This document shows positions 1 through 7,923 of a stretch of DNA of 64,000 nucleotides, piece by piece. Source of the DNA: Mariniphaga sp. GTDB lineage: Bacteria; Bacteroidota; Bacteroidia; Bacteroidales; Prolixibacteraceae. A program made the translations under genes and the position numbers. Under the pieces are notes generated by a model. That model was not told the origin of the DNA and ran no database searches. It saw only the letters and a list, made by a program, of their open reading frames with translations. Positions within the stretch are counted from its first letter, which is position 1; every line of letters starts with the position of its first letter. The stretch is from positions 1 to 64,000 of the forward strand of contig JANXZJ010000172.1 in NCBI GenBank assembly GCA_025355585.1, written 5' to 3'.

Positions 1-228
1 ATGTTTCTGCTTGGATTCCTTGCAGTTGCCTGGTTGGGGGGATACAAAATATACCAGCAATTTAATGGAATATTGGTCGAACGGGTCACTATCAGCCCCT
101 ACTTTTATCTAGCCCTTACTTCGATGATCCTTGGTACGCAGCTATTCCTTGCTGGCTTTCTGGGAGAACTCATCTCGAGGACATCCGCAAGCAGGAATCA
201 TTACCTTATTGATAAAAAGACAGAATAA
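1..228 (+). CDS. C-terminal fragment of a membrane-anchored glycosyltransferase (family 2-like), truncated by the window start
   Basis: ORF open at the window edge; two hydrophobic helices and a C-terminal GELISRTSASRNHYLIDKKTE typical of DPM-like GT2 proteins. Confidence 0.6.
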   Translation: MFLLGFLAVAWLGGYKIYQQFNGILVERVTISPYFYLALTSMILGTQLFLAGFLGELISRTSASRNHYLIDKKTE

Positions 229-233
229 GGATA

Positions 234-310
234 AAAGACTAAAGGCTAAAGGTTAAAGGCTAAAGGCTAAAGGCTAAAGGTTAAAGGTTAAAGGTTAAAG
301 GTTAAAGGCT
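234..310. repeat. Heptanucleotide tandem repeat (AAAGGYT), ten perfect units plus one degenerate leading unit
   Basis: AAAGACT at 234-240, then ten consecutive AAAGGCT/AAAGGTT units at 241-310. Confidence 0.95.
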
Positions 311-517
311 AAAGTGAGGGACTCCGGAGGATGGTGCTTTTAGTGATGAGTTAGGCATAAGCGAAAAAAACGCGCTGCGACAATTTTCTGCAACATTGAA
401 AAGAAAAAAAACAAAATACGCCAACGCACAAAAGCAACAGTTTGGTAGCCCTGCCCAGCAAGCCTCGCTTCGCTTCCAAACACTTCCACCGCACCCGCTT
501 CGTGGATAGTTTTGTGG

Positions 518-1423
518 TTAATTCAAAGACCTATATTCAAGAGGCGACATCCCTACTTGTTTCTTAAACATCCTTGTAAAGTGCTGAGGATGTTTAAATC
601 CCAATTCATAAGCAATTTCACTGATTGATTTGCCATGTTCGAAGATTTTTTCCTTGGCAACATCAATAAGTTTGAGTTGAATATGCTCTTGTGCAGATTT
701 GCCTGTTTCCTTTTTTAACAGGTCACCTAAATAGTTTGGCGAAATAAATAATTTATCAGCACAATAACGAACCGACGGTAATCCTGATTCGATGGTCAAT
801 TCAGATAAGAAGTATTCGTTCAGCACTTTTTCAAACCGTGCCAATACATCTTTGTTTACATGGTTTCGGGTAATGAACTGACGCTCGTAAAAACGCTTGC
901 AATAATTCAGGAAGAGTTCAATATACGACACGATCAGTGTTTTACTGTGCGTGTCAATGGCGTGTTCCAGTTCGTATTGAATCTTTTCAATACAATCATT
1001 TATTATTGCTCTTTCCCTTGTTGAAAGGTGTAACGCCTCATTGATTTCGTACGAAAAAAAGGTGTATTCCTTAATATGCTGCCCCAGCGATGTTCCACGT
1101 ATCAAATCAGGATGAAATAATAAAGCATATCCCTTGGCTTTCTGTTTTTCATTGTTCCCTTCGATTCCGTAAACTTGTCCTGGCGCTACAAAAATCAAAG
1201 AACCTTCCTCGTAATCGTAGTTATTGCAGCCATAAGTCATGTTGCCACATTTTAATTCTTTTAAGAAAATGGTATATATCCCATTTTGTCGTCTGAAATT
1301 GCAAAATGGTTCCACTTTCGAAAAATCGACAACACTTACCAAGGGATGTAAAGTTTCCTGTCCCACCAGATTATTGTATTCAGTAACGGTATTTAATATT
1401 TTAATCTCTTTCATAACTTTCAA
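518..1423 (-). CDS. AraC-family transcriptional regulator
   Basis: C-terminal HTH: CADKLFISPNYLGDLLKKETGKSAQEHIQLKLIDVAKEKIFEHGKSISEIAYELGFKHPQHFTRMFKKQVGMSPLEYR. Confidence 0.95.
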   Translation of the reverse strand: MKVMKEIKILNTVTEYNNLVGQETLHPLVSVVDFSKVEPFCNFRRQNGIYTIFLKELKCGNMTYGCNNYDYEEGSLIFVAPGQVYGIEGNNEKQKAKGYALLFHPDLIRGTSLGQHIKEYTFFSYEINEALHLSTRERAIINDCIEKIQYELEHAIDTHSKTLIVSYIELFLNYCKRFYERQFITRNHVNKDVLARFEKVLNEYFLSELTIESGLPSVRYCADKLFISPNYLGDLLKKETGKSAQEHIQLKLIDVAKEKIFEHGKSISEIAYELGFKHPQHFTRMFKKQVGMSPLEYRSLN

Positions 1424-1491
1424 TTCATATTTTATTCTCCAGCAAAAGTAAGGAACTCATTCCTAAAAAAATACCCCAGAAATCAGATTCA

Positions 1492-1535
1492 GTAATTTGG
1501 GTAAGCATCTCCGTAATTTGGGTCATTCATTACGG
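1492..1535. promoter_or_regulatory. Putative AraC-type operator: direct repeat GTAATTTGGGT (1492-1502, 1513-1523, 21-bp period) overlapping inverted repeat CCGTAAT/ATTACGG
   Basis: Exact 11-mer repeated two helical turns apart in the divergent intergenic region between the AraC gene and the Fe-ADH. Confidence 0.65.
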
Positions 1536-1592
1536 ATTTTTCAATCGAAATTTGCATCATCGAATATTAATGAAATATCAAAAAACAAAGAC

Positions 1593-2741
1593 ATGAAATC
1601 ATTCACTTATTGCAATCCAACCCGAATTGAATTCGGACAAGGAAAAGAAAAAAACATCGGACAGTACATTTCAGAATATGGCGTAAAAAAAGTTTTGATT
1701 GTTTACGGATCGGAACGCATTAAAAAGAGCGGATTATTCAATACGGTTACTAAGTCGCTGACTGACCACAAAATTATTTTTGAAGCACTGGGCGGTGTGC
1801 AAAGCAACCCGGTTTTAAGCAAAGTGTACGAAGGAGTGGCTTTGGCTAAATCAATTGGAGCCGATGCTGTTCTTGCGGTGGGCGGTGGGTCGGTTCTCGA
1901 TTCGTCGAAAGCCATCGCTGCCGGTGCAACTTACGAAGGTGATGTGTGGGATTTCTTTACCTATAAAGCAGTTCCGAACAAAGCATTGAAAATCTTCGAT
2001 ATCATAACCTTGGCTGCTACCGGCAGCGAAATGAACAATTTTGCCGTGGTAACCAAGGAAGAAACCAAAGAGAAATTCAGTCTTGCCGGAGCTGCAACCT
2101 ACCCCACCGTTTCGGTAATTAATCCTGAACTTCAGGCTTCAGTCACCAATGAATACCTGGTTTATTCAGCTGCTGATATCTTTGCACACAGTCTGGATAT
2201 GTATTTGTCGGCCACTTATTTGCCTACATACATGGCCGGATATGTCGAAAATATCCTGAAAACAGTGATGCGTACCACCGAAATTTTACTGGCCGATCCA
2301 GACAATAACGAAGCCCGTGGCGAATTTGCCTGGGCCGCCACACAAGCGCTGAATTTCACAACTTTTTGTGGCGTTGAAAACAACCGGTATGACACTCATT
2401 TTATCGAGCACACTTTATCAGCAGAGTACAACATTGCTCATGGCGCCGGACTGTCGATTGTGATGCCAGCATGGATGAAATGGCAAAAGAACAATCTGCC
2501 CGAACGCTTCGTACAATTTGCCAAAAACATGTTTAATGTGGAAGGAGCCGACGCGGGTATTGAAGCTCTGAAAAACTGGTACTCAAAAATTGGCACACCG
2601 GTAACTTTAAAAGAAGGCAACATTCCGGAAGAAGACATTCCAATGCTGGTTGAAAAGTTATCAGGAGTTGCTAAAATGTGGGGAGCCGAAGCGCTTTACA
2701 CCAAAGAGATGATTACCACAGTATTAAAAAATGCAATCTGA
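1593..2741 (+). CDS. Iron-containing alcohol dehydrogenase (YqhD/BDH-like)
   Basis: FTYCNPTRIEFGQGKEKNIGQYI...AVGGGSVLDSSKAIAAGA...TLAATGSEMN...HTLSAEYNIAHGAGLSIVMPAW; ATG at 1593 preferred over the ORF start at 1497. Confidence 0.92.
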   Translation: MKSFTYCNPTRIEFGQGKEKNIGQYISEYGVKKVLIVYGSERIKKSGLFNTVTKSLTDHKIIFEALGGVQSNPVLSKVYEGVALAKSIGADAVLAVGGGSVLDSSKAIAAGATYEGDVWDFFTYKAVPNKALKIFDIITLAATGSEMNNFAVVTKEETKEKFSLAGAATYPTVSVINPELQASVTNEYLVYSAADIFAHSLDMYLSATYLPTYMAGYVENILKTVMRTTEILLADPDNNEARGEFAWAATQALNFTTFCGVENNRYDTHFIEHTLSAEYNIAHGAGLSIVMPAWMKWQKNNLPERFVQFAKNMFNVEGADAGIEALKNWYSKIGTPVTLKEGNIPEEDIPMLVEKLSGVAKMWGAEALYTKEMITTVLKNAI

Positions 2742-2754
2742 AAAACGAGTAAAA

Positions 2755-3150
2755 ATGAACGAATTCAAGCAGATTTTTCCATTGGGTGAAAAAAATGATG
2801 CTAACGCACCATATTTCACAGGTCAGAGTTATTTGGCAGTACTAACAACGGACCATGTTACATCCTATAATGTGACATTCGAGCCCGGTTGTCGCAACAA
2901 CTGGCATATTCATCATAAAGGAGGTCAGATATTGTTTTGCACTGCCGGAACCGGTTGGTATCAGGAAGAAGGAAAACCCGCAAGACTATTGAATCCGGGG
3001 GATGTAATAAACATTCCGGCGGGAGTCAATCACTGGCACGGGGCTACAAAAGATAGCTGGTTTTCGCATATTGCCCTTATGGTACCGGCAGAAGGTGCAA
3101 CTCATGAGTGGTTAAATCCTGTTACCGAAGAGGACTACAACAAATTGTAA
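2755..3150 (+). CDS. Cupin-domain protein, cytoplasmic
   Basis: NVTFEPGCRNNWHIHHKGGQILFCTAGTGWYQEEGKPARLLNPGDVINIPAGVNHWHGA cupin motifs. Confidence 0.9.
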   Translation: MNEFKQIFPLGEKNDANAPYFTGQSYLAVLTTDHVTSYNVTFEPGCRNNWHIHHKGGQILFCTAGTGWYQEEGKPARLLNPGDVINIPAGVNHWHGATKDSWFSHIALMVPAEGATHEWLNPVTEEDYNKL

Positions 3151-3176
3151 TAGTCGTTACTAATTCAGAGCTGAAT

Positions 3177-3728
3177 ATGGCAATTTTCGAAAGATTACAA
3201 TCCGGGGAAGCAGTTCCGTTTAACGATCCTCAGTATCAGCAGATTTTTGAACTGGCTACCCGTACAATGCAACTTGCAGCTAAACTTAATAATTCTGCCG
3301 ATATTGACCAAATACGGCAGTTATTGATAGAAATTACAAGAGCACCAATTGATGAAAGCACTACAGTTCTTACACCGTTTTATATCAATTTAGGGATATT
3401 TACCCGGATTGGTAAAAATGTCTTTATTAATCACGGCTGTACCTTCCTTGATATTGGTGGAATAACCATTGAAGATGATGTATTGATTGGCCCAAAAGTC
3501 TGCTTAACCACCGAAGGTCACCCGATAGATCCGCAGGAGCGGAAAAAGTTGCTGGTGAAACCGATCGTAATTAAGCGAAATGCCTGGATTGGTGTCGGAG
3601 TCACGGTTTTAGCCGGAGTTACAATCGGTGAAAATTCGGTGGTGGCAGCCGGAGCTGTGGTTACCAAAGATGTTCCGGCGAATACCGTGGTTGGCGGAGT
3701 TCCGGCGAAAGTGATTAAAACCATCTGA
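3177..3728 (+). CDS. Sugar O-acetyltransferase (Maa/LacA-like left-handed beta-helix)
   Basis: Hexapeptide repeats: IGKNVFINHGCTFLDIGGITIEDDVLIGPKVCLTTEGHP...VVAAGAVVTKDVPANTVVGGVPAKVIK. Confidence 0.9.
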   Translation: MAIFERLQSGEAVPFNDPQYQQIFELATRTMQLAAKLNNSADIDQIRQLLIEITRAPIDESTTVLTPFYINLGIFTRIGKNVFINHGCTFLDIGGITIEDDVLIGPKVCLTTEGHPIDPQERKKLLVKPIVIKRNAWIGVGVTVLAGVTIGENSVVAAGAVVTKDVPANTVVGGVPAKVIKTI

Positions 3729-3750
3729 ATCTATCAATTGAACAAAAGCC

Positions 3751-4488
3751 ATGAGTAGCAAAAACAACTTTCTAAAGTATACCCTTTTATTTATTCTAAC
3801 AATAAACATAAATACAATGAATGCACAAAATAACATAAACGCAAATCAGTCTTTGAATCCACAACAGAAAAGCATTGTAAGCATTGCCGCATTGACGGCG
3901 GTTGGCGATTTAGAGCACTTAAAAACACAATTAAATGCAGGGCTTGATGCAGGGCTTACCATCAACGAAATAAAAGAAGTGTTGGTACAGCTCTATGCAT
4001 ATTGCGGTTTTCCACGAAGCCTTAACGGTATAAATACTTTTATGAGTGTTGTGGAAGCAAGAAAAGCTAACGGTATAACAGATGTGGAGGGCAAAGATGC
4101 TTCGCCCATTACCGACGTTGCAAACAAATACGAGACCGGGAAGAAAACTTTGCAAACGCTTACCGGACGGGAAGAAAAGAGTCCCAAAACCAGTGCCAAT
4201 GCCTTTGCTCCAGCCATTGATACTTTTTTAAAAGAACATCTATTTGCCGATATATTCAGCCGTGATATACTTACCCACCAACAGCGTGAATTAGCAACTA
4301 TTTCGGTGCTTTCAGCAATGGAAGGTGTAGCACCACAACTTCAGTTTCACCTGGCAACAGGGATGAATATCGGACTTACAGAAAGCCAGTTGAATGAGGT
4401 CTTTTCGATTATAGAAACACATATAGGAAAGCAGCAGGCTGAAATAGCAAAAAATGTACTGTTGAAAATGGCTGATAAAAAGCCATAA
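3751..4488 (+). CDS. Carboxymuconolactone decarboxylase (CMD/AhpD-like) family protein with N-terminal signal sequence, two CMD repeats
   Basis: Two CMD-like segments (LNPQQKSIVSIAALTAVGDLEHLKTQLNAGLDAGLTINEIKEVLVQLYAYCGFPR...; LTHQQRELATISVLSAMEGVAPQLQFHLATGMNIGLTESQLNEV). Confidence 0.88.
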   Translation: MSSKNNFLKYTLLFILTININTMNAQNNINANQSLNPQQKSIVSIAALTAVGDLEHLKTQLNAGLDAGLTINEIKEVLVQLYAYCGFPRSLNGINTFMSVVEARKANGITDVEGKDASPITDVANKYETGKKTLQTLTGREEKSPKTSANAFAPAIDTFLKEHLFADIFSRDILTHQQRELATISVLSAMEGVAPQLQFHLATGMNIGLTESQLNEVFSIIETHIGKQQAEIAKNVLLKMADKKP

Positions 4489-4529
4489 AGATGCTTCGTA
4501 TAATTTAACTTCAATAAAATATAATAGAC

Positions 4530-5711
4530 ATGAACGAACAAGACAACTCTTCCAGAAGGAAGTTCATTCAACAATCAGTTGTGGTAGGTGCGGGTGCAAT
4601 GCTTGCAAATCCGGTTCAACTTTTTTCGCAGACAAATAAAACAAACAATATGAGTAAGAATATAGAATCAAAAGGCTATGCCGGAAAAGATGAACAAGGA
4701 AACTTAGCCTTATGGAATTTTGAACGCAGACCAGTTGGTGATAACGATATTTTAATTGAAATGAAATATTCTGGAATCTGCCATTCCGACATACACACCA
4801 TCAAAGGACATTGGGGAAAACAGCAATATCCACAGGTTCCGGGACACGAAATTGCAGGTATCGTAACTGCCGCAGGGAAAAATGTAACCAAATTTAAAGT
4901 AGGTGATAAAGCTGGTGTCGGTTGTATGGTAAACAGTTGTATGGAATGCGAAAGTTGCAAAAAAGGTGAAGAGCATCATTGCGAAACCACAGGAATGACA
5001 GGCACTTACGGTTCCCCCGAAAAATCATCGCCGTCAGGGATAACACAAGGCGGATACGCCAGCAATATGGTGGTGACGGAGCATTTTGCAATCAAGATTC
5101 CCGAAAATATGGACCTGAAGTTTGCCGCACCTTTGCTTTGTGCAGGCATCACTACTTATTCGCCAATGATGCAGTACAAAATAAAGAAAGGCGACAAAGT
5201 AGGCGTAGTAGGCATTGGTGGCTTAGGACACATGGCAATTAAATTAGCAGTTTCAAAAGGTGCAGAAGTAGTGGCATTTACCACTTCTCCTTCAAAAGTT
5301 AATGACATCAAAGCTTTTGGTGCAAAAGAAGTAATAGTTGTAGATGCGGCAGACAAATTAAAACCCTGGAAAGGCAAAATGGATTATATGATTTCAACCG
5401 TTCCTTATGCTTATGAAATGTCTGGTTACATAGATTGTGTAAAACCATACGGTTACTTCACACAAGTAGGTCAACCAATCAACGGCAAACTCATGATTAA
5501 CAACTTCAACATGATTTTTAACCGTGTAAATTTCAACGGTTCGTTGATCGGGGGTATTCCCGAAACACAAGAGGTGATGGATTATTGTGCAGAAAATAAA
5601 ATTTATCCGCAGATACAAATTATTAAAGCTGAAGAAATCAACGAAGCCTGGAAAAAAGTAGTGAATAAAGAGGCTCGTTATCGTTTTGTGATTGATGCCG
5701 CAACTATTTAA
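4530..5711 (+). CDS. Zinc-dependent NAD(P)-alcohol dehydrogenase (cinnamyl-alcohol-dehydrogenase-like) with predicted Tat signal
   Basis: SSRRKFIQQSVVVGAGAMLA twin-arginine leader followed by GICHSDIHTIKGHWG...PGHEIAGIV...CMECESCKKGEEHHC...GIGGLGHMAIKLA. Confidence 0.9.
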   Translation: MNEQDNSSRRKFIQQSVVVGAGAMLANPVQLFSQTNKTNNMSKNIESKGYAGKDEQGNLALWNFERRPVGDNDILIEMKYSGICHSDIHTIKGHWGKQQYPQVPGHEIAGIVTAAGKNVTKFKVGDKAGVGCMVNSCMECESCKKGEEHHCETTGMTGTYGSPEKSSPSGITQGGYASNMVVTEHFAIKIPENMDLKFAAPLLCAGITTYSPMMQYKIKKGDKVGVVGIGGLGHMAIKLAVSKGAEVVAFTTSPSKVNDIKAFGAKEVIVVDAADKLKPWKGKMDYMISTVPYAYEMSGYIDCVKPYGYFTQVGQPINGKLMINNFNMIFNRVNFNGSLIGGIPETQEVMDYCAENKIYPQIQIIKAEEINEAWKKVVNKEARYRFVIDAATI

Positions 5712-5770
5712 TTGAAAAAAGAAAAACTCTATAAACAAACTGGTTATAAAATATAATCATTAAAATAGGT

Positions 5771-6247
5771 ATGAATACAAAACACATTATTTCGATATTG
5801 ATTTCAATCATCATCATAAGCAGTTGTAATTTAAAAAAAGAAAATAAAATGGAGACAAAGGATATATTCCCCAAAGGAGAGCAATTACCCAAAGAGTGGT
5901 TTAGCGGAAATGCTTTTCTAACACCATTGGTTGCAAAAGACCAAAACAATGAGTTTTCGGCAGGTTGTGTAACTTTTGAACCTAAAGCAAGAACTGTTTG
6001 GCATACACACCCGAAAGGACAGGTGTTGATTGTGATTGATGGGATGGGTTTCTATCAGGAGAAAGGCAAACCAGCACAACCCATCAAAAAAGGCGATGTA
6101 GTAAATATTCCGGAAAATACGGAACATTGGCATGGTGCATCTGCTGCAAGTAAAATGGTACATATTGCAATTACCAATTACAAGGATGATGTACAGGTAA
6201 CCTGGCTACAACCAGTGACAGACGAAGAGTACAACAGTGTAAACTGA
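5771..6247 (+). CDS. Cupin-domain lipoprotein
   Basis: ISILISIIIISSCNLKKENK lipobox-like N-terminus; VTFEPKARTVWHTHPKGQVLIVIDGMGFYQEKGKPAQPIKKGDVVNIPENTEHWHGA. Confidence 0.88.
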   Translation: MNTKHIISILISIIIISSCNLKKENKMETKDIFPKGEQLPKEWFSGNAFLTPLVAKDQNNEFSAGCVTFEPKARTVWHTHPKGQVLIVIDGMGFYQEKGKPAQPIKKGDVVNIPENTEHWHGASAASKMVHIAITNYKDDVQVTWLQPVTDEEYNSVN

Positions 6248-6290
6248 TTGACAAATCAAACCGGCAGGTAACCAAGCCAGTCCACAAAAT

Positions 6291-6350
6291 AATACGCTCT
6301 TAAAAACCACTGCAAGCCAACGCTGCAGCCGAAGTTTTTAAGAGCGTATT
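6291..6350 (+). terminator. Strong inverted repeat, probable rho-independent terminator
   Basis: 17-bp perfect arms AATACGCTCTTAAAAAC (6291-6307) / GTTTTTAAGAGCGTATT (6334-6350), followed by TTTCCC. Confidence 0.8.
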
Positions 6351-6531
6351 TTTCCCTCCCGGGAAAAATGCAACGCACTTTTTTACCAATTTATTTTCCC
6401 ACCGCACGGCCTGACATTAAACTTACACCACTTCAGATCCCCTTTGCTCCGAAACTATTCCACACATTCTCTAAATTTAATTATATAAATTACCATTCAA
6501 CATTTTTTACACACAAAGCTTCCTTGGAAAT

Positions 6532-6802
6532 AATGGACCTTGCCTTTTTGGCGCAGGTAAGTTTCAAAACTAATGGGCCTTGCGTTATTAACGCATACAT
6601 GATTCAAACCCGAATGGACCTTGCGTTATTAACGCAAACCCGATTTGAAATTGGATGGAACTTGCGTTAATAACGCAAGATGGATTTAAAACTGAATGGT
6701 CCTTGCGTTATTAACGCATAAATGATTCAAAACCGAATTGACCTTGCGTTAATAACGCAAGCTTGCCCTAAAACTAATTTGACCTTGCGTCATTAACGCA
6801 AC
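6532..6802. repeat. Seven-unit tandem array, ~41-bp period, each unit with a short inverted repeat TTGCGT-TATTA/TAATA-ACGCAA
   Basis: TTGC anchors at 6540, 6580, 6621, 6662, 6703, 6744 and 6785 (spacing 40,41,41,41,41,41); consensus aatggaccTTGCGTTATTAACGCAnnnnngattyaaaacyg. Confidence 0.95.
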
Positions 6803-6957
6803 CTACTGTTTCTGACCGTTTTTTTTTATCCTCAATCACTATTTCAACAGAAAAATTTAAGAAAAATAAAAAAAATGAATAAAATGTTTTGTAGTTCGAA
6901 ACATATATAAAATTCCATCGTTAACAGAAGAAAAACCATAATTTAATACCTAATACC

Positions 6958-7713
6958 ATGGAAACAAAAATCAATCGGTTACAATTGAATCATCTTTGGA
7001 ATAGCGAATATACAAGATTCGTTAATCAGGTAGTGGATGTATTTGTTAAGTATGATTCCGAAAAGCTGCATCTGCAAAAAGCCTTCGGAAAACTCCTGAA
7101 TGTGTTGCCCGACCTGGAAAAAGTGAAAGCACAGGAATTAAGTAATGCACTGAGCAATTCGTTGCAGGAGCTGGGCAATGATCGCGCCAATTTGATCAAA
7201 GCAATTTTTATGAATGCAAAAATATTGGGCAGACTGACACTACCTTCCGTAGCTCCGCATATCGTTGTATTGAAACGTTTTCTGAAAATTCATGGAAGCG
7301 ACATTTCCGATGCGAATTACAACTCGGCCACTGAGCGCACGATTAAGCTGTTGGTTGATTATGAGGCGAAGGCAGATGTCAAGGCTGCGGCAGAAGCAGC
7401 TGGCCTCAAATTATTGTTTGATAATCTAAGCGTTGTGAATACTCAATTTGCGAACCTGTATTTACTACGTGCTGAAGAAGATGCAGATAAAGAAATTGTC
7501 GATACACGCGCCATTCGTAATGAAACTGACAAGATTTTGACCGTGTTTTTTAATGCCTTCGAATTCTGCAGCTCGGAATACGACGAACCCGACTATACGA
7601 CTCCGGCCAATCGTTTTAACGAAGTGATTGATTTATACAAAACACAACTCAAGGCCCGCGCCACACGAAGTAAGGCAGGTTTGGATGTAAGTAAGGAACC
7701 GGCGATTGCCTGA
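6958..7713 (+). CDS. DUF6261-like family protein (unknown function, all-helical)
   Basis: N-terminus METKINRLQLNHLWNSEYTRFVNQVVDVF resembles the Bacteroidota DUF6261 family (recalled, not searched); no recognised catalytic motif. Confidence 0.7.
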   Translation: METKINRLQLNHLWNSEYTRFVNQVVDVFVKYDSEKLHLQKAFGKLLNVLPDLEKVKAQELSNALSNSLQELGNDRANLIKAIFMNAKILGRLTLPSVAPHIVVLKRFLKIHGSDISDANYNSATERTIKLLVDYEAKADVKAAAEAAGLKLLFDNLSVVNTQFANLYLLRAEEDADKEIVDTRAIRNETDKILTVFFNAFEFCSSEYDEPDYTTPANRFNEVIDLYKTQLKARATRSKAGLDVSKEPAIA

Positions 7714-7754
7714 TTATTCGGTTAGTTATACAAGGGTTTTATACCTGCAAACAG

Positions 7755-7805
7755 ATAGGATGAGCAATTTAATGATTAATATTAAAGTTGCTCATCCTAT
7801 TTTTA
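7755..7805 (+). terminator. Rho-independent terminator downstream of the DUF6261-like gene
   Basis: ATAGGATGAGCAA (7755-7767) / TTGCTCATCCTAT (7788-7800), followed by TTTTT. Confidence 0.85.
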
Positions 7806-7923
7806 TCTGCAATTCTTTAACTTGCATCTGTTAATCGAAGACAGCAATAATGCTGCTGTCTGATGCTTCGGTACAAAAATTGTTTTACTAATTTTACAAT
7901 AATTCAACTTAATATCAAAAACG

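Noticed and set aside
1497-1592. N-terminal 32-residue extension of the Fe-ADH ORF
   Set aside because: It covers the direct-repeat operator region and has no homology-like features; the ATG at 1593 begins the recognisable family N-terminus.
6368-6670. 100-aa ORF running through the first units of the 41-bp array
   Set aside because: The repeat period (41) is not divisible by 3, so the frame changes each unit; the ORF exists only because short units lack stops. The array is better treated as non-coding.
6532-6802. Array considered as a CRISPR
   Set aside because: Units are only 41 bp including a palindromic core; the inter-palindrome segments are similar to each other rather than unique spacers, and no cas gene is present in the window.
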